Assembly: GCF_039543525.1 (NCBI RefSeq)
Contig: NZ_BAABJX010000022.1
Location: forward strand, 149,635 to 213,634
DNA length: 64,000 nt
Source: Algivirga pacifica
GTDB lineage: Bacteria > Bacteroidota > Bacteroidia > Cytophagales > Flammeovirgaceae
Direction: 5' to 3'
The notes under the pieces were generated by a model. That model made no database searches. It was not told the origin of the DNA and saw nothing but the letters and a program-made list of their open reading frames with translations. The translations under genes and the position numbers were made by a program. Shown here one piece after another: positions 41,492-50,682 of the stretch; position 1 is the stretch's first letter, and each line of letters starts with the position of its first letter.

Positions 41492-42964
41492 TTATTTTTT
41501 TAGCATGACATAGGTTCCTCCAGCCAAGGCTAGTAGTACTAAAGCATTCATAATATATTGTGGCCAAGCAATGGTATGTAGGGACTTTAAGGTATTGTCC
41601 TTTTCCTCCAATTGCTGATAGAAGGCATCCTGATTCTCAGTAATACGGCTATCTTTTAGACTTTTGCCAGTTACGTTAAATTGAGCTTCCGGAATAAGCT
41701 GTTCGTACTTATGGGTGCGAGGATTAAAGTATGTCCAACTTAAGTAGTCCTTCATAGAATAGTTTCCAGCTTCTTGAGGTTCTATGTAATAGTTAAATGA
41801 TTTTTCTCCAAAGACCTTTCCGTTAGAGCGGTTGATATTTTGAATAATTCCAGGCTCGTAGAATAAAAGGTCGTCACTTTCTTTTAAGGTAGGTGCTGGA
41901 ATTGTCAAAATATTTCCTTCTCCTTGAATAGAGAGCTTATAGGAGATGCTTTCTCCTGTTTTCATCTCAGGTTTTACAGTACTTTCTTTTAGTCGGAAAT
42001 TCCCTACACTTACTACATCCTTTAATGGGTGAGCAGGTAAAGCTTTTACCTTGATGGTTTTAGCTTTGGAGTAATAAGTTTTGAAATCTTGTTTTTGTCT
42101 ACGACCAAAGAATGAAGCTCTTTTGGAAACCTTGTATTTAATCATTTCCAGTCCTACGCTTGGGATCGTAATGTCTTCTTCGTTTAGAGGGTAGAATGTA
42201 GCTTCATAGATTTTATGTTTTCTATAAGCTTTTCCTCTGATCTGTACATATTCTGGGTGAATACTACTGATATCGAAGTTTTCTTCCCAACAGTTCTTAG
42301 GCTGTATGGTTTTTTTGATCTCTGTGAGTTGCTCCAGTAGTTTATAAAAATCAAGTCTAGCCTTATTGTCTACTGCTTCATACCAGGCAATCGTTAGATT
42401 AAAGCCCTCTCCTCTATATACCTCGCTTTTATCTGTGGTAATGGCAAAGAAGGCGTCGTCTTTTACTTCAACGAATTCCTCTTCTTGATCCTGCTGGTCT
42501 CTTCTGAAAAAAGGAAACCCTCCAAATGGATCGAATGGATCATAGGCTTGTGCCTGCTTGGCTGGTCCTACTTTGATTGTAGCTCCATTACTTTTGATTT
42601 TTTGTCCATTGGCAGTGATAGTGAAAGGACGTAATCGGAACGTTCCTTGTTTACTTGGACGGTATTCTTGTATAATACTATGAGAGGAAGATACTGCTCC
42701 ATTGATAATATTGGTACTATAGGAAGAGGATGGACGTCCCTTAGTAAATCCTTTGATATCAGGAAAACCGGAATAACTTTTCAATTTTCCATTTTGTACC
42801 TTAAGGGTAATACGGTAGTATTCATTTTCTCCGATTTCTGAATTGCCCAGCTCGATAGAAATTTGCTGCGCTTTCAATATTCCTATCGAAAGCCCCCATG
42901 CGAGTAGTGTCAACCACCAAAAACGGTGTTGGAAGATTGAAGAGTTCAGCTTTGTTAATATCAT
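41492..42964 (-). CDS. batD: BatD-family protein
   Basis: Membrane-anchored periplasmic protein of 490 residues, homologue of BatD of the Bacteroides aerotolerance (Bat) locus. A signal/membrane segment lies near 15-33 (FWWLTLLAWGLSIGILKAQQ). The BatD pattern follows: EIGENEYYRITLKVQNGK, YRPSKQGTFRLRPFTI, AFFAITTDKSEVYRGEGF and GESISYKLSIQGEGN. A C-terminal membrane helix covers about 468-488 (MNALVLLALAGGTYVML). The other bat genes are not adjacent; a BatA-like gene lies at 47.1 kb. A -7 element lies just upstream. Confidence 0.88.
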   Translation of the reverse strand: MILTKLNSSIFQHRFWWLTLLAWGLSIGILKAQQISIELGNSEIGENEYYRITLKVQNGKLKSYSGFPDIKGFTKGRPSSSYSTNIINGAVSSSHSIIQEYRPSKQGTFRLRPFTITANGQKIKSNGATIKVGPAKQAQAYDPFDPFGGFPFFRRDQQDQEEEFVEVKDDAFFAITTDKSEVYRGEGFNLTIAWYEAVDNKARLDFYKLLEQLTEIKKTIQPKNCWEENFDISSIHPEYVQIRGKAYRKHKIYEATFYPLNEEDITIPSVGLEMIKYKVSKRASFFGRRQKQDFKTYYSKAKTIKVKALPAHPLKDVVSVGNFRLKESTVKPEMKTGESISYKLSIQGEGNILTIPAPTLKESDDLLFYEPGIIQNINRSNGKVFGEKSFNYYIEPQEAGNYSMKDYLSWTYFNPRTHKYEQLIPEAQFNVTGKSLKDSRITENQDAFYQQLEEKDNTLKSLHTIAWPQYIMNALVLLALAGGTYVMLKK

Positions 42965-42993
42965 TTTTAAAAGTACTTATTACACTTTATCTA

Positions 42994-43001
42994 CAAAATT
43001 A
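42994..43001 (-). promoter_or_regulatory. -7 promoter element of batD
   Basis: The minus strand reads TAATTTTG, 30 bp upstream of the ATG. No TTG is present at -33, so support is partial. Confidence 0.45.
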
Positions 43002-43236
43002 CTATATTGTTGCCCGGATAAGTCTAATAGATAGAACTATTTCAACAAATTATTACCTTTTATGTTAAAAACTGTTTAGAGTCTATCAATCGTGTAACTT
43101 GAACACCCAAGCGATCGTAAGAGTAAGTAACCAAGCTAAAATTACTGATCTGTGTACAGACTATTATAGCTTTTAACATAGCTTAACAGGACTTCCAAAC
43201 AAATCATTATCATTAACTTTAAACCGTTTAACCAAC

Positions 43237-43392
43237 ATGCTAGAATACTCTAAGACAATTCTTGAAAAGGTTTCTTTTGATCGTAACCTATTTGAGAAAG
43301 AGCTTAACAAGGCGTTTGCCTTATTGACAAGAGATGAGACACTTAAGCTTAAAATATGGTGTTCTCAACGATTTACAGATTTCTGTTACTAG
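43237..43392 (+). CDS. Small 51-residue protein, probably conserved in Bacteroidota
   Basis: ATG to TAG frame of 51 codons, too short for most ORF callers, in an otherwise empty 500-bp gap. It starts MLEYSKTILEKVSFDRNLFE and continues KELNKAFALLTRDETLKLKIW, ending CSQRFTDFCY. The pattern LEYSKxxLxKVSFDxxLFxKEL reminds me of short uncharacterised proteins in Flavobacteriia and Cytophagia; I could not check this. It is charged and mainly helical, with no signal peptide. A strong terminator follows 48 bp after the stop, as expected for a real transcript. Function unknown. Confidence 0.7.
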   Translation: MLEYSKTILEKVSFDRNLFEKELNKAFALLTRDETLKLKIWCSQRFTDFCY

Positions 43393-43440
43393 CAATGGAA
43401 CTTTACTTTTAAAATCAAGCAACATCCAAATGATATAACA

Positions 43441-43468
43441 AAAAAGGCTCCGAGAAAGGAGCCTTTTT
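43441..43468. terminator. Bidirectional terminator between the small gene and queG
   Basis: AAAAAGGCTCC, loop GAGAAA, GGAGCCTTTTT. A perfect 11-bp stem with A and T runs. It overlaps the queG stop by a few bases. Confidence 0.92.
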
Positions 43469-44405
43469 ATTTTTTCTGCACGAATTTGATGTTGCGCTTT
43501 AGGCCTTCCAATTTTGTTCTTTTAATGGCAGACTTTTTAAAGAGCGTACGAAAAACTTCATCGGTAATTTCTTCCCAGTCTTTTTTGCTCATATCCTCCA
43601 GTTGCTCATGGGGTGAGAGTTCTGGTGTATGATGTGGACGTGAAAAACGATTCCAGGGACAAACATCCTGACATATATCACAACCAAAGATCCAATCCTT
43701 AAATTTCCCACTCACTTCATCTGGAATAGCATCTTTCAGTTCAATGGTAAAGTAGGAGATGCATTTGCTTCCATCTACAATACCATTGCCAACAATCGCA
43801 TCAGTGGGACAGGCATCTATACATCTTGTACAGGTCCCGCAATAGTCTTTGACAGGGCCGTCAGGTTCTAATTCCAAGTCTAGAATGAGTTCAGCAATAA
43901 AGAAGAAGCTTCCTCTATTTTTGTTGAGTAATAGACTGTTTTTACCAATCCAACCCATGCCTGCTTTTTGTGCCCATTGTCTTTCCATCACAGGAGCGGA
44001 GTCCACAAAGACTCTCCCGTCTATATCTCCAATTTCTTCTTGCAATATCTTGAGAAGCTCTTTTAATTTCCATTTGATGATATGGTGATAATCTTCTCCG
44101 TAAGCGTATTTGGCTATTTTATAGGTATCCTCATTTGCTCCCAGATCTTTTTCAGGGTAATAGTTGAGCATAAGCATCACCATGGACTTAGCCCCGGGAA
44201 CGAGTTTGGTAGGGTCTAATCTTTTCTCAAAGTGATTGGCCATATACCCCATTTGCCCATGCATATTTTGTTGTAGCCAGTTTTCCAGTTTAGGAGCTTC
44301 TTCTTCCAAAAAGCCAGCTTTGGCAATTCCACAATAATCAAAGCCTAATTCAGCGGCTTTTTCCTTGACTAATGCAGTATGACGTTGGATCGTAGTATCT
44401 TTCAT
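43467..44405 (-). CDS. queG: Epoxyqueuosine reductase QueG
   Basis: Cobalamin-dependent iron-sulfur enzyme for the last step of queuosine synthesis in tRNA. Two [4Fe-4S] motifs are clear: CGTCTRCIDACPTDAI and CDICQDVCPWNRF. The N-terminal domain has LGFDYCGIAKAG and GQMGYMANHFEKRLDP. The DUF1730-type part includes WAQKAGMGWIGKNSLLLNK. I chose the ATG at 44405 (MKDTTIQRH, 312 residues). A TTG ten codons upstream is open, but it lies inside the -7 element TACCTTTG. Confidence 0.95.
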   Translation of the reverse strand: MKDTTIQRHTALVKEKAAELGFDYCGIAKAGFLEEEAPKLENWLQQNMHGQMGYMANHFEKRLDPTKLVPGAKSMVMLMLNYYPEKDLGANEDTYKIAKYAYGEDYHHIIKWKLKELLKILQEEIGDIDGRVFVDSAPVMERQWAQKAGMGWIGKNSLLLNKNRGSFFFIAELILDLELEPDGPVKDYCGTCTRCIDACPTDAIVGNGIVDGSKCISYFTIELKDAIPDEVSGKFKDWIFGCDICQDVCPWNRFSRPHHTPELSPHEQLEDMSKKDWEEITDEVFRTLFKKSAIKRTKLEGLKRNIKFVQKK

Positions 44406-44432
44406 GACTGTTGTGTTGGTAGACAGTGCATA

Positions 44433-44440
44433 CAAAGGTA
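44433..44440 (-). promoter_or_regulatory. -7 promoter element of queG
   Basis: The minus strand reads TACCTTTG. Transcription would begin near 44426, which excludes the TTG at 44435 as a start codon and supports ATG 44405. Confidence 0.55.
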
Positions 44441-44594
44441 AAGAGTAAAATGGAAAATCGTATCTTTACAAAAATTATCACGAGTACATATATATTGACT
44501 TCACAGGGGCTTTTTTCATGTATGGGGTGTATTGCTTTGACATCTCCCTTTAAAAATTAAGTTCTGTAGAAATCTTTTAATTATTAATTCCCCT

Positions 44595-46766
44595 ATGTTA
44601 ATGTTGACGATAGATCGCGCGAAAGAAGCATTGAAAAAATATTTTGGTTATGACCGCTTCCGTCCTATGCAGGAAGAGATCATTACTAATGTGCTGGAAC
44701 GTAAAGACACTTTGGTGCTGATGCCTACAGGTGGTGGAAAATCAGTTTGTTACCAGATTCCTGCGATGGTGATGCCGGGTGTTGCGATTGTCGTATCTCC
44801 TTTAATAGCCTTGATGAAGGATCAGGTAGAAGGCTTAGTGAGTAATGGTATACCGGCTGCTTTTCTGAATAGTAGTCTTTCGCTTGATGAGCAGATGATG
44901 GTGGAGCATCAGGTAAGGACAGAGCAAATCAAGTTGTTGTATGTATCTCCAGAGAAATTGGTATCACCTCAGTTTATGGGGTTTTTAAGAGGGTTATCCA
45001 TTAGTCTTTTTGCAATAGATGAGGCGCACTGTATTTCTGCCTGGGGACATGACTTTAGGCCAGAGTATACACAAATGGCTTTATTAAAACAGACTTTTCC
45101 TGAGGTACCAGTTATAGCTCTTACGGCAACAGCAGACAAAATTACTCGAAGAGATATTTTGTCACAGCTGAGATTACAACAGGCAACGCAGTTTGTATCT
45201 TCTTTTGATCGTCCTAATTTATCGTTGACAGTGTTGCCGGGACAGAATAGGTTTAAGCAAATTCTTCGTTTTATAGAAAGTCGTCAGGGGCAATCAGGAA
45301 TTATATATTGCCTTAGTAGAAAAGGTACAGAGTCTTTGGCTAAAAAGTTATCGGCGGAGGGAATTATAGCGGACTATTATCATGCAGGGATGAGTCCGAC
45401 AGAAAGAGATCGAGTACAAGAGTCCTTTATACAGGATCGTATTCCAATTATATGTGCGACGGTTGCTTTCGGGATGGGAATTGATAAATCCAATGTGCGT
45501 TGGGTGATGCATTACAACATGCCCAAAAACATCGAAAGTTATTATCAGGAAATCGGACGTGCAGGTCGGGATGGCGTTAAAGCAGACACAGTACTGTTTT
45601 ACAGTTATGCTGACGTCATGACCCTCAGGGATTTCTTGGATGATAGTGGGCAAAAGGAATTACAGTTGAATAAACTGCTACGGATGCAGCAGTATGCGGA
45701 AGCAAAAACTTGTAGAAGAAAGATGCTCTTAAGTTATTTTGGAGAGACCCTTTCGGAAAACTGTGGGAACTGTGATGTTTGTGCTAACCCTCCAGAAACT
45801 TTTGATGGTACTCTGATTGCCCAAAAGGCTATGTCAGCCATAGCCCGTTTGGCTGATCCCAAGTTGAATGACTTAAAGAAATCAATTTCGGTGGCTACCG
45901 GAATGCTGATTGATATCTTGAGAGGCTCCAGTCGAGTGGATTTATTACAGAAAGGGTTTGATAAGATCAAAACGTATGGAGCTGGCAGGGATATATCTTA
46001 TAATGATTGGCAGCTGTATTTACAGCAGATGCTTCATTTGGGATTGGTAGAGATTGCCTATGACCAGAATAATGTTGTTCGTTTAACAGAAGAAAGCTGG
46101 AAAATTCTAGGAAACCAATCAAAAGTAGAGTTTACTAAATTATCTTCTATTCGAGAGACCTTCCAGAAAGCTACTGCTTCTCCTCGTAAGAAGAGTAAGA
46201 AAGAAGAACTGTTTGATGGACTGTTTGAGCTGTTGAGACAAACTCGTGCCGAGATTGCTTTGCAGCGTAATATCCCTCCTTATGTGGTATTTAGTGATGC
46301 TACCTTGGAGGATATGGCTAAGAAACGCCCTGTATCTATTAAGGATATGATGGGTATTTCCGGAGTAGGTGAGAAAAAGCTAAAAGATTTCGGAAATGCT
46401 TTTATTGGTGTCATTGTGAAGTTTATTGTCCAAAAAGCCAAGCAAGGATATAACATTAAAGGAAGTACACAGTTGTTAACCTATGAGCTTTATCAAACAG
46501 GTTTGTCTGTTAAAGAAATAGCACAGGAAAGAAAACTCAACGAGAAAAGTATCTATACGCACTTGGGTGCCTTGTATGAAATGGGATACAATATTGATCT
46601 ATTTAAGTACATCGAAATCAGTGACATTGAGTTAGTGAAGAAGGCAATCATTGAGACAGGGGAGCGAGAGATGGTGAAGCCTATCTTTGATTATTTGGAG
46701 GAGAAATTAGATTACTATCAGATTAGTATGGCAAAAGCTTATATTAATCGACATGGTATTCAGTGA
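44595..46766 (+). CDS. recQ: ATP-dependent DNA helicase RecQ
   Basis: 3'-5' helicase of recombination and replication-fork repair, 723 residues. Walker A is LMPTGGGKSVCYQIP (about 45-60), followed by the DEAH box in IDEAHCISAWGHDFRPEY. Motif VI is QEIGRAGRDG. The zinc site in the RecQ-Ct region is CRRKMLLSYFGE with CGNCDVC. An RQC winged helix and an HRDC domain (about 535-610) follow. A further helix-turn-helix-like tail (about 640-723) extends beyond E. coli RecQ, as is usual in Bacteroidota. Confidence 0.96.
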   Translation: MLMLTIDRAKEALKKYFGYDRFRPMQEEIITNVLERKDTLVLMPTGGGKSVCYQIPAMVMPGVAIVVSPLIALMKDQVEGLVSNGIPAAFLNSSLSLDEQMMVEHQVRTEQIKLLYVSPEKLVSPQFMGFLRGLSISLFAIDEAHCISAWGHDFRPEYTQMALLKQTFPEVPVIALTATADKITRRDILSQLRLQQATQFVSSFDRPNLSLTVLPGQNRFKQILRFIESRQGQSGIIYCLSRKGTESLAKKLSAEGIIADYYHAGMSPTERDRVQESFIQDRIPIICATVAFGMGIDKSNVRWVMHYNMPKNIESYYQEIGRAGRDGVKADTVLFYSYADVMTLRDFLDDSGQKELQLNKLLRMQQYAEAKTCRRKMLLSYFGETLSENCGNCDVCANPPETFDGTLIAQKAMSAIARLADPKLNDLKKSISVATGMLIDILRGSSRVDLLQKGFDKIKTYGAGRDISYNDWQLYLQQMLHLGLVEIAYDQNNVVRLTEESWKILGNQSKVEFTKLSSIRETFQKATASPRKKSKKEELFDGLFELLRQTRAEIALQRNIPPYVVFSDATLEDMAKKRPVSIKDMMGISGVGEKKLKDFGNAFIGVIVKFIVQKAKQGYNIKGSTQLLTYELYQTGLSVKEIAQERKLNEKSIYTHLGALYEMGYNIDLFKYIEISDIELVKKAIIETGEREMVKPIFDYLEEKLDYYQISMAKAYINRHGIQ

Positions 46767-46898
46767 TAAGTGTTCATGGTTTTCTGTTAGGAATATTTCA
46801 CTTAAATTTTGTATTTACTTTTATTAACATTATATTACATCCGAAATACAAACCGATTCAATTATATACTACTTACTTACTAAGACATTACTAAGGGT

Positions 46899-46933
46899 AA
46901 CCCCTGCAACTTTTTAAGCTGCAGGGGTTTTTT
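46899..46933 (+). terminator. Terminator downstream of recQ
   Basis: AACCCCTGCA, 11-base loop, TGCAGGGGTT then TTTT. It lies 130 bp beyond the recQ stop. Confidence 0.88.
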
Positions 46934-46934
46934 A

Positions 46935-47103
46935 TGTTCATGTTGTTTAATTGAGCTTCGCTCGTTCATAGTGTTTAGTTGAATTATTAAATTTCAATAC
47001 TTCGTATTGAGTTGAATTTCACCGAAGGTGAAACTCGAGACACCATGTAATGGATTCAACTAAACATTATGAACGAGCGAAGCTCAATTAAACAATATGA
47101 ACA
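46935..47103. repeat. Large inverted mini-hairpin array (element C)
   Basis: Two 50-nt arms (46935-46984 and 47054-47103) are reverse complements with two mismatches, separated by 69 bp. Each arm contains GAGCTTCGCTC. The centre holds CAATACTTCGTATTG, TTTCACCGAAGGTGAAA and the CCAT-GTA-ATGG hairpin, joined by GTTGAA words. It has the same build as element A but a different linker variant. It starts 2 bp after the recQ terminator and ends 8 bp before the next stop codon. Confidence 0.88.
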
Positions 47104-47110
47104 AACGAAA

Positions 47111-49201
47111 TTATAGCTCAATTTCTGAATATGATCGCTCTGGTGTGCTAATCTGATTAGTTTTCCAGAAGCGGATTAGAAGTATTTCAAATACCAAAGC
47201 AATAAGGGCAGCGATAAGGAAATAGCGCCATAAAGGCTTAGCTATATTCTCATCCCTGAAAAGGCGGGAGAATTGATCTGTTGAGATATCGTCATAGACT
47301 TGTACATTCTTATGTGATTTGAAGAGCTCTTTTAGTTCTTCATTACTATAACTTTCTAGTACTGATTCTTTTTGATCGTAGTTGAGTGCTACATATCCCA
47401 TTTTTTTCCCGTCAGAAGCTTGTTGTATTTCGTAATTACCAGCTTCTATTCCTGACTTAGGAACCTGTAAGAGTAGTGCATTACTACTTACTTGTTGAGA
47501 AGGGATAAGTTCATATTGATCTTTAACCAGCTTGTAAACTTCTCCTTTATTCAAGTTTTCTAATTGTACAGGAATGACATCATCACTAAAGAAATGCCCT
47601 AATTTTTCATCACTGACTTTACTGTTAAGTGCTATTTTATACATCACAGGTACAAATACAGCATGTTTTGCAAAGTTACTGAACAGGCCATTGAGTGGAG
47701 CAGAAAAAAGGTAAGTACGATTGTTACGTCCCTTGATAGCCGATAAAAAACGATCTCCTGTTTGAAGTTTTAAAAGGTCATCCGATAAAGCGTTCCATTG
47801 AATAACAGCCATCGCCTTGGGCATACTCATTCGTGTTTGCAGTTTCTCAAAGACGCCATCAAAGAAAGGGTTTTCGGATTTAGGAACAGCAATTTTCGCC
47901 TGACTCTCCTCTTTTACTTCTTTAGGTAATGTTTTTCTCTGTATAGGGATACCTAGTGCAGTAGTGTAACTGTTGATGTCGGGATTGCTTCCAGGAAAAA
48001 CAGCTAGGTTCACCCCTTGATCAGCCGCTGCAGATAGTGCCGTGGCAAGAGCATCATTGATGCGGTCAATTCCTTCCAAAATGATAAGATCAGCACGGTT
48101 TAGCTCACTGAAGTCAACACTACCAGCAGTGTAGGATTTGACCTTGAAAAAGGATTCTCCGTCATAGACGTTATTGAGGTAAGCAATATTTTCGGAGCCT
48201 ATAAGTACGATGTTAATGGTAGGAGCAACTTTGACAACAAAGTGATAGTCGTTATCAAAAGAAACGGGATAGTCCTCAATACTAACTCTGCATGGATGAT
48301 TGCCTGCATTTTCTACGGCAAAAGAGAGCTCAATATCTTTTTTACTTCCAGCGTTTACAGAAATAGAGGCAGAAGAGACTTGTCGTTCCCCTATGTAAAG
48401 TTTAACGACTTTATTGTTACTTTTCTCAATACTATGATTAGCAACACGTACATGGAGTACATGGTTTTCTCTTTCTTTGACAAAAGGTACTTGCATCCAG
48501 ACAGAATCAATATACATATTAGTAGGACTGTCTGCAATCACTGGCAGAAGGTGGATACGATTAGTAGTGTCTAAAGCTATATGATTGATTTGTCCAATAG
48601 TAGCATATTGAAAATCAGAGATCCAGAAAATCTGATTGCCTTGAGTAGGGCTATTTTTACGTAAGGCTTCCAATTGTTTATTGTAAATATCCTCCAAGGC
48701 CCTACCGGTGTTGCTATAATCGATTTCTACAAGTTTCTCCTCAATCTTAGCCTTTTCCTGAAAGAAGCCAGATTGCGCTTTGAAGCCGTTATCTAGAAGT
48801 TGGTAGACCGTACTACTTGGAAATACGGATATAATTTGTTCGGTATAGCTTTTCCCTTCATCCAATAGCTTTCTTCCATTGGTTTCATTCTCCATGCTAA
48901 AAGAGTTGTCCAGATAGATACTAACGTAATTTTCTCCATCTGTTATGGCAATATCTTGCTCGTTAGGAATATAAGGTCGGGCAAAGACTATAACCAATAA
49001 CCCTATGAAGGCCATTCGGCTTAGCATAATCAGTATATTTTTTAGTCGATTGCGGGAATTAGTAACTTCCTTAACGGATTTGAGAAAATGTACATTTGTA
49101 AAGTAAACTTTCTTCGCTCGTTGAAAATTGAAGAAATGAATAATTAGAGGTATTGCCATCAGGAGCAATCCATACAAATATGTAGGATACAGAAAATGCA
49201 T
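47111..49201 (-). CDS. BatA-like membrane protein (N-terminal double-transmembrane, vWA-like domain)
   Basis: Protein of 696 residues. The N-terminus MHFLYPTYLYGLLLMAIPLIIHFFN is a typical BatA/vWA N-terminal helix (written here in two parts: MHFLYPTYLYGLLL, MAIPLIIHFF), followed by FQRAKKVYFTNVHFLKSV. A second helix covers about 58-76. A von Willebrand A-like domain begins at VSIYLDNSFSMEN with a DxSxS-type MIDAS start. The remaining large region has beta-rich modules, and a C-terminal helix lies at about 663-684. It is probably in the inner membrane facing the periplasm. Role unknown; BatD lies 4 kb away. Confidence 0.8.
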   Translation of the reverse strand: MHFLYPTYLYGLLLMAIPLIIHFFNFQRAKKVYFTNVHFLKSVKEVTNSRNRLKNILIMLSRMAFIGLLVIVFARPYIPNEQDIAITDGENYVSIYLDNSFSMENETNGRKLLDEGKSYTEQIISVFPSSTVYQLLDNGFKAQSGFFQEKAKIEEKLVEIDYSNTGRALEDIYNKQLEALRKNSPTQGNQIFWISDFQYATIGQINHIALDTTNRIHLLPVIADSPTNMYIDSVWMQVPFVKERENHVLHVRVANHSIEKSNNKVVKLYIGERQVSSASISVNAGSKKDIELSFAVENAGNHPCRVSIEDYPVSFDNDYHFVVKVAPTINIVLIGSENIAYLNNVYDGESFFKVKSYTAGSVDFSELNRADLIILEGIDRINDALATALSAAADQGVNLAVFPGSNPDINSYTTALGIPIQRKTLPKEVKEESQAKIAVPKSENPFFDGVFEKLQTRMSMPKAMAVIQWNALSDDLLKLQTGDRFLSAIKGRNNRTYLFSAPLNGLFSNFAKHAVFVPVMYKIALNSKVSDEKLGHFFSDDVIPVQLENLNKGEVYKLVKDQYELIPSQQVSSNALLLQVPKSGIEAGNYEIQQASDGKKMGYVALNYDQKESVLESYSNEELKELFKSHKNVQVYDDISTDQFSRLFRDENIAKPLWRYFLIAALIALVFEILLIRFWKTNQISTPERSYSEIEL

Positions 49202-49434
49202 AATTCAAAGAAATAGATGACTGATAAGAAGTGCGAAGTGTGTAAATCTTGCTTTTACCTTAATATATAGAATGTGTCTTATATATTGATGAATATTATT
49301 AAATCTATTACTACAAATCCATGAAATATTTCAGTTTTTTGGGTGATAAAACTATATTTGTTTCTGTTCTGCACATTGGAACGTCTATTTTTTAGGTATT
49401 TTTTTAATAGAACATAACTAAACTAAGAGATAAA

Positions 49435-50025
49435 GTGAAAAAGTTATTAATGATACTAGGAGTCGCTGCTTCTGCAGTGGCGTGTAACCAGCAAACTCCT
49501 ACCACTGTTTCAAATACAGCATCTGCTCCATCAATTGCTTACATCAACAACGATACCCTTTCGATGCATTATAAATATGCAGAGGATCGTAATAAGGAGT
49601 TCAGAGCACAATACGAAAAGGCAGGGAAAGATCTACAGGTACGCATTCAGAAGCTACAGAACGAGATCGTAAACTTCCAGAAGCGTGCGCAAGCAGGTTT
49701 AATGTCTCAAAATCAAATCCAGAAGAAGCAGCAGGAATTGGCGAAAAAAGAGCAGGAGCTAGCAATCATGAAGCAGTCTCAGGAGCAAGGTTTGATGGCT
49801 GAGAACGCTGATATCTTAATGGAAGTAAAAAACCGTGTAAAAGCACATGTTGATTCTGTAAGCGAAGCGGATAACTACTCATTGGTATTGGGCTATGATG
49901 AGGCAACTTCTACCCTTATTTGGTCAATGCCACAAGTAAAAGACATTACTTGGGAGGTGTTAGAAGGTTTGAACGCTGAGTACGAAAAAGAAGCAGCCTC
50001 TAAAGAAACAGAAGAGAAGAAGTAA
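49435..50025 (+). CDS. OmpH/Skp-like periplasmic lipoprotein
   Basis: Protein of 196 residues related to the Skp/OmpH outer-membrane-protein chaperones. The lipoprotein signal ends AASAVACNQQ with Cys17. SIAYINNDTLSMHYKYAEDR starts the mature domain, and a long coiled coil (about 55-140) follows, with the Skp-like tentacle heptads LQVRIQKLQNEIVNFQKRAQ. The C-terminal part NYSLVLGYDEATSTLIWSMP matches the OmpH fold. The start is GTG. Chaperone activity is inferred from family only. Confidence 0.87.
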   Translation: MKKLLMILGVAASAVACNQQTPTTVSNTASAPSIAYINNDTLSMHYKYAEDRNKEFRAQYEKAGKDLQVRIQKLQNEIVNFQKRAQAGLMSQNQIQKKQQELAKKEQELAIMKQSQEQGLMAENADILMEVKNRVKAHVDSVSEADNYSLVLGYDEATSTLIWSMPQVKDITWEVLEGLNAEYEKEAASKETEEKK

Positions 50026-50223
50026 TATTATTTCATAACTCTTGGATAGTTATGAGATCGTATTTAAATATTAAGAGGCCAAGAACTTAAGTTTTTGGCC
50101 TTTTTTGATGAGTCAGTTGTCTTCTTTTAGATAGAAGGAAAAACGTTAAGAGAATTTAAATAGACTGCTTAAAAAATAATATTTGTCTATTTTAATTTCG
50201 AGAACTAAACCATAGTATCAATT

Positions 50224-50631
50224 ATGAAGAAAGTATTATTATTGGTGGCTCTGCCCCTACTCTTGATTGTGAACGCTTTTGGACAAGAAGCTAAAGTGGA
50301 TGGTCCAAAAATTACTTTTGAAGAAACTAAACATGAGTTTGGAGACATTACTCAAGGTGATGTAGTGACACACGTATTTAAGTTTAAGAACGAAGGTACA
50401 GCTCCTTTGCAATTAAATAATGTAAGAACCACTTGTGGTTGTACAGCTCCACAGTGGCCAAAAGAGGCCATTATGCCAGGAGAAACATCTGAGATCAAAG
50501 TGGTTTTTAATAGCCGTGGTAAAAGAGGTCTTCAGAATAAAGTAATTACGATTTATTCGAATGCAGTGAACAATACTGAAACAGTGAAAATTGTTACTAA
50601 TGTATTGATGCCTAAGCAGGAAACTGAATAA
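50224..50631 (+). CDS. DUF1573 domain exported protein
   Basis: Small exported protein of 135 residues, common in Bacteroidota. A signal peptide (about 1-20, ending NAFGQ) is followed by the DUF1573 pattern: ETKHEFGDITQGDVVTHVFKF, FKNEGTAPLQLNNVRTTCGC and VVFNSRGKRGLQNKVITIYSN. The fold is immunoglobulin-like, and the paired CGC motif is conserved in the family. Function is unknown. It ends before a 46-bp palindrome that separates it from the converging gene. Confidence 0.93.
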   Translation: MKKVLLLVALPLLLIVNAFGQEAKVDGPKITFEETKHEFGDITQGDVVTHVFKFKNEGTAPLQLNNVRTTCGCTAPQWPKEAIMPGETSEIKVVFNSRGKRGLQNKVITIYSNAVNNTETVKIVTNVLMPKQETE

Positions 50632-50636
50632 TTTTC

Positions 50637-50682
50637 AATTTTTAATGAGGAGTTATTAATTAATAATTCCTCATTAAAAATT
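50637..50682. terminator. 46-bp near-perfect palindrome, bidirectional terminator
   Basis: AATTTTTAATGAGGAG and its inverse TTCCTCATTAAAAATT bracket TTATTAATTAATAA; the only unpaired position in 46 bp is a G-T pair. It lies 5 bp after one stop and overlaps the next, between converging genes. Confidence 0.8.

Noticed and set aside
46767..46934. A small RNA gene between recQ and its terminator
   Set aside because: The 130-bp stretch is A+T-rich without a promoter match or internal structure other than the terminator.
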